Origin: Marinobacter sp.
GTDB taxonomy: Bacteria > Pseudomonadota > Gammaproteobacteria > Pseudomonadales > Oleiphilaceae
Assembly (NCBI GenBank): GCA_022565395.1
Contig: JAIUMV010000008.1
Location: forward strand, 108,723 to 172,722
Length of the DNA: 64,000 nt
Direction: 5' to 3'
Under the pieces are notes generated by a model. That model saw only the letters and a list, made by a program, of their open reading frames with translations. It was not told the origin of the DNA and did not search any database. Below are positions 59,980 to 64,000 of the stretch, in pieces; position 1 is the first letter of the stretch; each line of letters begins with the position of its first letter. The position numbers and the translations under genes were made by a program.

Positions 59980-60718
59980 CACTATATACCCGAAATTGAA
60001 CATCAACAAGTCTTGCATTTTCCTGCTGCTGATGGTCTTTGCCTGGCCTTTACCCGCCCACGCGGAGTTGCTGCGGCCGTTTTCCACCATGACGGATCTG
60101 GACGATGGCTGGGAGCCGCTGGTGTTCCCGCGTATTTCACGCCACACCCGCTATCAGCTGGTGGAAAAGGACGGCGCGCAGGTGGTGCAGGCGGATACGG
60201 ATGCCAGCGCCTCCGGGCTGATTGCCCGGCTGGAGGTGGACCCGCGGGACTATCCGCTGCTGCAATGGCGCTGGCAGGTCACCAATACCTTTGAGAAAGG
60301 GGATGCCCGGCGCAAGTCGGGAGACGACTACCCTGCCCGCATCTATGTGGCCTTTGCCTTTGAACCACAACGGGCCAGCCTGCTGGAGCGGGCGAAACGC
60401 CGCACCGTGCGGGCGCTGTTTGGCGAAGAGCTGCCGGGCAACGCCCTCAACTATATCTGGGCCAACAAGCTACCCGCGGGTGAGGTGGTGCCCAACCCCT
60501 TTACCGACCAGACCATGATGATTGCCGTCACCAGTGGCGACCAGCAGCTGGGTGAATGGGTCACGGTGGAACGCAATATACTCGACGACTATCGCGCGGC
60601 TTTCGGCACCGAGCCGCCCGCCATAGTGGGTATCGGCATCATGTCAGATGGCGATAACACCGGTGAGCGGGCTACCGCCTGGTACGGAGATATACGGCTA
60701 TTGCCAGCGCCCGAGTAA
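59975..60718 (+). CDS. DUF3047-family exported protein
   Basis: 247 residues with a signal peptide ending in AHA (about 30). The DUF3047 core is recognisable: LLQWRWQVTNTFEKGD, SGDDYPARIYVAFAFEP, NALNYIWANKLPAGEV, and the final GIGIMSDGDNTGERATAWYGDI. Function unknown; family members are small secreted proteins, possibly ligand- or sugar-binding. Only the riboswitch separates it from nrdA, so it shares the divergent regulatory region; the start codon lies inside the promoter/NrdR region. Confidence 0.87.
   Translation: MNTIYPKLNINKSCIFLLLMVFAWPLPAHAELLRPFSTMTDLDDGWEPLVFPRISRHTRYQLVEKDGAQVVQADTDASASGLIARLEVDPRDYPLLQWRWQVTNTFEKGDARRKSGDDYPARIYVAFAFEPQRASLLERAKRRTVRALFGEELPGNALNYIWANKLPAGEVVPNPFTDQTMMIAVTSGDQQLGEWVTVERNILDDYRAAFGTEPPAIVGIGIMSDGDNTGERATAWYGDIRLLPAPE
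59979..59994. promoter_or_regulatory. NrdR-like box 2
   Basis: ACACTATATACCCGAA matches 10 of 16 positions of the NrdR consensus; the first half is perfect. It starts exactly 32 bases from box 1, the usual NrdR pair spacing. Confidence 0.55.
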
Positions 60719-60825
60719 CGCATCACCAGGGCGCCTTGCTGAAACGCCGCGCTGGCGCCTACTCGCGGGTCAATGGTATTGTGGTGAACAGCTGTAAACT
60801 GCACAAAAATCAAACAGGACACGTT

Positions 60826-61722
60826 ATGGCAACCCACAGGCCCCATTGGCAGGATTACACCTCCGCCATCGTCAGTGGCTTTCTCGGTGACTGGCTGGAG
60901 CAGCGAGGTAACCGGTTGGCGGTGGACATGCAGTTTATCCACAATCGCCAGCCCCTCGCCAACGCGGCACCTGCTGACGCCAGCGATACCCTGTTTCTGC
61001 TGATCCACGGGCTGACAGAGCTGGAATCCATCTGGGACTACCCGCACCAGCCCGGCAGCCATTACGGCACCGAATTGGCGGACGCCTGTGATGGCACCAC
61101 CCTGCTGATGCGCTATAACACCGGCCGCCCCATCTACCGCAACGGGCTGGACCTGTCAGAACAGCTGGAAACGCTGCTCAGTCAATGGCCGGTGCCGGTC
61201 AAACGCCTGGTGCTGGTGGGTCACAGTATGGGCGGGCTGGTGATTCGCAGTGCCTGCCATTACGGCCAGCTTGCTCAGCACCGCTGGGTTGAAACCGTGT
61301 GCAGCTGTGTTTACCTGGGGGCGCCCCATCAGGGCTCCTGGCTGGCCAAGCTGGCCCATCATGGCTCTGCATTGATGCAGCAAATGCCGCGGGACTATTT
61401 ACGGGTGGTAGGTGATGTGCTGGAGCTGCGCAGCCAGGGTATTCGCAACCTGACTCACGGCGAGATCATCGAGCAGCAACAGGCTATTCCGCCACTGCTG
61501 CCCTCTGCCAAGCATTTCGCCGTATCCGGCCTGTTGGTCAGGCAGCGGGAAAACCCCATCAACTGGTTATTTGGTGACGCGCTGGTGCAGGAACACAGCG
61601 CCCGGGGCGCCGACCTGCCCGGCTGGTCCCTGCATGACCACGCCTGCTTCCCGGGCGTTGATCATCTCCGTCTGACCCATCATCCCGATGTGGCCCAACA
61701 GCTGAGGTCCTGGTTGTTATGA
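60826..61722 (+). CDS. Lipase/esterase-like alpha/beta hydrolase (PGAP1-like)
   Basis: 298 residues from the ATG at 60826 with AGGA 6-9 bases before it; upstream codons lack a start site. LFLLIHGLTELESIWDYP forms the oxyanion strand, the nucleophile elbow is LVGHSMGGLV (Ser in GHSMGG), and HHP...HLRLTHHPD is the late His region. Probably an esterase or lipase of hydrophobic substrates, cytoplasmic. Its stop overlaps the small gene downstream (ATGA). Confidence 0.87.
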   Translation: MATHRPHWQDYTSAIVSGFLGDWLEQRGNRLAVDMQFIHNRQPLANAAPADASDTLFLLIHGLTELESIWDYPHQPGSHYGTELADACDGTTLLMRYNTGRPIYRNGLDLSEQLETLLSQWPVPVKRLVLVGHSMGGLVIRSACHYGQLAQHRWVETVCSCVYLGAPHQGSWLAKLAHHGSALMQQMPRDYLRVVGDVLELRSQGIRNLTHGEIIEQQQAIPPLLPSAKHFAVSGLLVRQRENPINWLFGDALVQEHSARGADLPGWSLHDHACFPGVDHLRLTHHPDVAQQLRSWLL

Positions 61723-62000
61723 GAAACGACATGCAATGGTGGTCTGGTTTTGCAGACCTGGTCACCGCAGGCGCTGCCGAAACAGCGCAACGGCTGGAGC
61801 GGATACACCTGTCCATCGCCGACGAAACCTTCAACATCCTGGCAGCGGTACCCGTCACCCGCCCGGTCAGCGAGCAGGTGCGCAAGGTGCACCACGGCAT
61901 TTCCCGCTGTTCTTATCGTGGTGTGGCGCTGGGGGTCAAAGGGCTTAATCTGGTATTGCAGCAGGTTATCTGCGACAAGCAAGCGACTCAACGCCGCTAA
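61719..62000 (+). CDS. Small protein coupled to the hydrolase
   Basis: 93 residues, starting within the hydrolase stop (ATGA). Contains MQWWSGFADLVTAGAAETAQRLERIHLSIADETFNIL and a helical GVALGVKGLNLVLQQVI. No family recognised. Translational coupling suggests a dedicated partner, for example a chaperone or regulator of the hydrolase. Confidence 0.72.
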   Translation: MRNDMQWWSGFADLVTAGAAETAQRLERIHLSIADETFNILAAVPVTRPVSEQVRKVHHGISRCSYRGVALGVKGLNLVLQQVICDKQATQRR

Positions 62001-62041
62001 GCATACAGAGACACCAACCCGGTTGTTTTGTCTTTGTTAAA

Positions 62042-62076
62042 GCGGTGGCAGCGCGACAAACGTGCACTGCCACCGC
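62042..62076. terminator. Bidirectional hairpin
   Basis: GCGGTGGCAG / CTGCCACCGC, a perfect 10-bp stem with a 15-base loop, between the small hydrolase partner and the convergent RTX gene. TTTAAC follows on the minus strand. Confidence 0.7.
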
Positions 62077-62082
62077 CCAGTA

Positions 62083-64000
62083 CTACGAATCAATATGTAA
62101 TTGACCGTTATTGATCAGGCTCTGGATAAAGTCCTCAGAAGATGCGCCGCCCATACTGACATTCTCCAGTCGAATCACTTGATCTGCTGACGCTGCACCC
62201 GTCAGTGTGCCTTGACTGTTGATGTAGAGCACCGTATCGCTTCCCTCCTGCTGCGCAAGAATATACTCACCGATGTTGCCTGCATTCTCTCCCTGCAAAA
62301 GATCCGCGATATCCAAGCGATCAGCCTCGCCCGTTCCGGTAAACCCGTTGGCCGTGTCCAGAGTAAAATCTGTTACGCGGTCGACCGCCGGTAACCCAGC
62401 GCTACCCTGATCACCGAACTCCCAGCGGAAGGTATCAGCACCGATACCACCAGTGAGAACGTCGTTGCCCGCGCCGCCGATCAACACGTCGTTACCGGCT
62501 TCGCCATAAAGCAAGTCATCACCATCTCCACCTCGCAGAACATCATCCTGTAACCCTCCAACAATAAGGTCGTTACCTGCACCACCCTCTAGCTCATTAG
62601 CGGTATTAGTTTCACCAAAGACAAAGTTTTTGGCGTCAATGGACACGTTCCCAAACTCATCGGTCGATTTGACCTCTAGCTGCCCCGTACGACCGACCAA
62701 CGATCCGATATCAAAACTCCAACGCCCACTTGAATCGATCGTGGTCGTCCCCAAAATGTTCTCATTGTTGTTTTCATCAATTTGAGAAACCTCCACGCTG
62801 GAGTTAGGCATACCTGAACCGTTGATAATAAACTCACGGAAACCAACATCGGTATCAAACTGGTCCTCAATCAAATAGTTTGTCGAGGTAGCGGTAACCC
62901 CATCAGAGTCAATCACAAGGTAAACTTGTTGACCGTTCACTATTCCCTGTAGAACAACAATATCTGTTTCTTCGCCAGTAATTGCGAAGTAGTCGGAGCG
63001 TGTCACTGTCATTTCAGCAGAACGTGCTGTTCTGACTTCTTGCCGGTTCCAGAAAGGGCCAGTAAACGTAACTTCAATCCATGCAACGGCATAAACATCA
63101 CCTACGGCCATAAGTGCAGTACTGTTACTACCTTCGATACTTGTTATCGAGAGGTCCTGTGTACGCGTAATCTGATTTGAACTCAGGTTCGCGCCCAGGC
63201 CGCTAGTGGTGGTGTTCACCGTAGAGGTAACACCGAATTGAGAGTTCGACAGCCCTCCCTCCCAAATCAATGATGTAACCTCAACGCCCACTTCTTGTTT
63301 AAGTTCAAAGTCAGAAATAGAAACCGAAGGTAAGATCACACCCGAAGCAGACGCTTGTGCGTTGGCTTCATTACCGACCGCATCGCTGACTGAAGCCATG
63401 GCCATATAGTCACCAACAGCTAATGGACGCACAAGGCTTACAGACCAGGAACCATCGCTCTGTACGACACCCGTCACGGTTTGCTCAGCGCCATTAGCGT
63501 CAGTCACTACTACAGTCACTACTGCGCCAAGTTCGTCAGAGGTGCCCGCAACATCCGGCATGGTGTTATTCGTATTAGTTGCAAGGTCATCAATTGCTAG
63601 CTGAGGCGGAGTCAAATCAATCTCCGCAGTGGTATTTGCGGTAGCGGTATTTCCTGCCTCATCGCTTACCGTTGCTTGAACCTGATATTCACCTTCCGCA
63701 AGCGGCTGCCCAACCACGGCGCTCCAGGTTCCATTCGGCTGAACTTCAGCTGTCAGCAACTGCTCGGCGTCATTGGCATCGATAACTACCACGGTCACAA
63801 TGGCGCCGATTTCATCGGAAGTACCGGTAATTGTTGGCGTGGTGTTGTTGCTGTCTGGAGCTTCCACTGTCAATGTTGGAGGAACAGTATCCAGTACCGC
63901 ACTGGTGTCGGCCTCAACGGTGTTGCCGTTGTTGTCGGTGGTGCTCGCCTCGATCGTCAGCGGGCCGTCGGTCAGGCCGCTCACATCCACGTTTTCAACC
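62083..64000 (-). CDS. RTX/Ig-like secreted adhesin or toxin, C-terminal part only
   Basis: The frame stays open to the window edge, so the protein begins beyond 64000; 638 residues are visible. It starts in bacterial Ig-like repeats with alternating TVVVxDANxAEQ and EYQVQATVSDEAGNTATA motifs, then a longer module, and near the end calcium-binding RTX nonapeptides (GGAGNDLIVGG, RGGDGDDLLYG, GGAGNDVLTGG), followed by a type I secretion C-terminal domain with the DRVTDF motif. Typical of giant surface adhesins or repeat toxins exported by a type I system and cleaved or retained at the surface. Lower GC than the rest of the window. Probably biofilm or adhesion related. Confidence 0.88.
   Translation of the reverse strand, partial: VENVDVSGLTDGPLTIEASTTDNNGNTVEADTSAVLDTVPPTLTVEAPDSNNTTPTITGTSDEIGAIVTVVVIDANDAEQLLTAEVQPNGTWSAVVGQPLAEGEYQVQATVSDEAGNTATANTTAEIDLTPPQLAIDDLATNTNNTMPDVAGTSDELGAVVTVVVTDANGAEQTVTGVVQSDGSWSVSLVRPLAVGDYMAMASVSDAVGNEANAQASASGVILPSVSISDFELKQEVGVEVTSLIWEGGLSNSQFGVTSTVNTTTSGLGANLSSNQITRTQDLSITSIEGSNSTALMAVGDVYAVAWIEVTFTGPFWNRQEVRTARSAEMTVTRSDYFAITGEETDIVVLQGIVNGQQVYLVIDSDGVTATSTNYLIEDQFDTDVGFREFIINGSGMPNSSVEVSQIDENNNENILGTTTIDSSGRWSFDIGSLVGRTGQLEVKSTDEFGNVSIDAKNFVFGETNTANELEGGAGNDLIVGGLQDDVLRGGDGDDLLYGEAGNDVLIGGAGNDVLTGGIGADTFRWEFGDQGSAGLPAVDRVTDFTLDTANGFTGTGEADRLDIADLLQGENAGNIGEYILAQQEGSDTVLYINSQGTLTGAASADQVIRLENVSMGGASSEDFIQSLINNGQLHIDS

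Noticed and set aside
1..64000. tRNA, rRNA, IS element, prophage or CRISPR
   Set aside because: No cloverleaf, transposase, integrase or regularly spaced repeat was seen when reading both strands by eye.

Overview
The window looks like chromosome of a GC-rich gammaproteobacterium with an aerobic, lipid-using and probably marine lifestyle. Signs are a FadE-type acyl-CoA dehydrogenase, an AlkJ-like GMC alcohol dehydrogenase, a Baeyer-Villiger-type monooxygenase with its own TetR regulator, an OmpW porin behind FNR/ANR-type boxes, a six-gene Mrp sodium/proton antiporter operon, and class Ia ribonucleotide reductase. Alcanivorax or a relative is my best guess, from gene content only. No tRNA, rRNA, IS element, phage or CRISPR array was seen.

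Layout. 1-5.5 kb: the end of an unknown gene, a PDZ plus outer-membrane-barrel protein, a PhaC-like alpha/beta hydrolase, a GMC oxidoreductase and an SLT-like lipoprotein. 5.7-11.5 kb: mrpA(B)CDEFG, with every junction overlapping. 11.5-12.8 kb: two toxin-antitoxin modules facing tail to tail; the second has a YefM-type operator. 12.8-21.6 kb: hotdog thioesterase, NUDIX-MBL fusion, periplasmic aspartoacylase-like enzyme, fadE, His-rich periplasmic protein, MarC and an unknown membrane-anchored protein. 21.6-28.7 kb: BVMO/TetR pair, EamA exporter, OYE/HxlR pair, ompW and a CinA-like protein. 28.8-36.8 kb: S8 protease, permease, solute-binding protein, BluB, DUF456, Na/Pi cotransporter and VTT protein. 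36.9-46.5 kb: a NarL-type two-component system followed by three large lipoproteins, two of them preceded by the same conserved leader of about 170 nt. 46.6-51.7 kb: two small conserved proteins and a MacAB plus outer membrane factor tripartite exporter. 51.7-55.4 kb: methyltransferases, small unknown proteins and a thioredoxin/DsbD-like fusion. 55.4-60 kb: nrdAB behind a cobalamin riboswitch and NrdR-like boxes. 60-64 kb: DUF3047 protein, lipase-like hydrolase with a coupled small partner, and the C-terminal part of a large RTX/Ig-like secreted protein running off the window.

The points of greatest interest are these. (1) A B12 riboswitch with overlapping NrdR-like boxes sits in front of a B12-independent class Ia nrdAB operon, which implies a B12-dependent reductase elsewhere. 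BluB, the enzyme making the B12 lower ligand, is in the same window. (2) A long palindromic element (about 175-185 bp) occurs in the nrdA leader and again between nrdA and nrdB, with a half copy after ompW. (3) A duplicated structured leader ending at a T-run lies upstream of two unrelated surface lipoproteins next to a two-component system, and I cannot match it to a known RNA family. (4) Compact operator arrays were found: TGTACA-like sites every 12 bp, three GTATAC sites, and paired FNR boxes.
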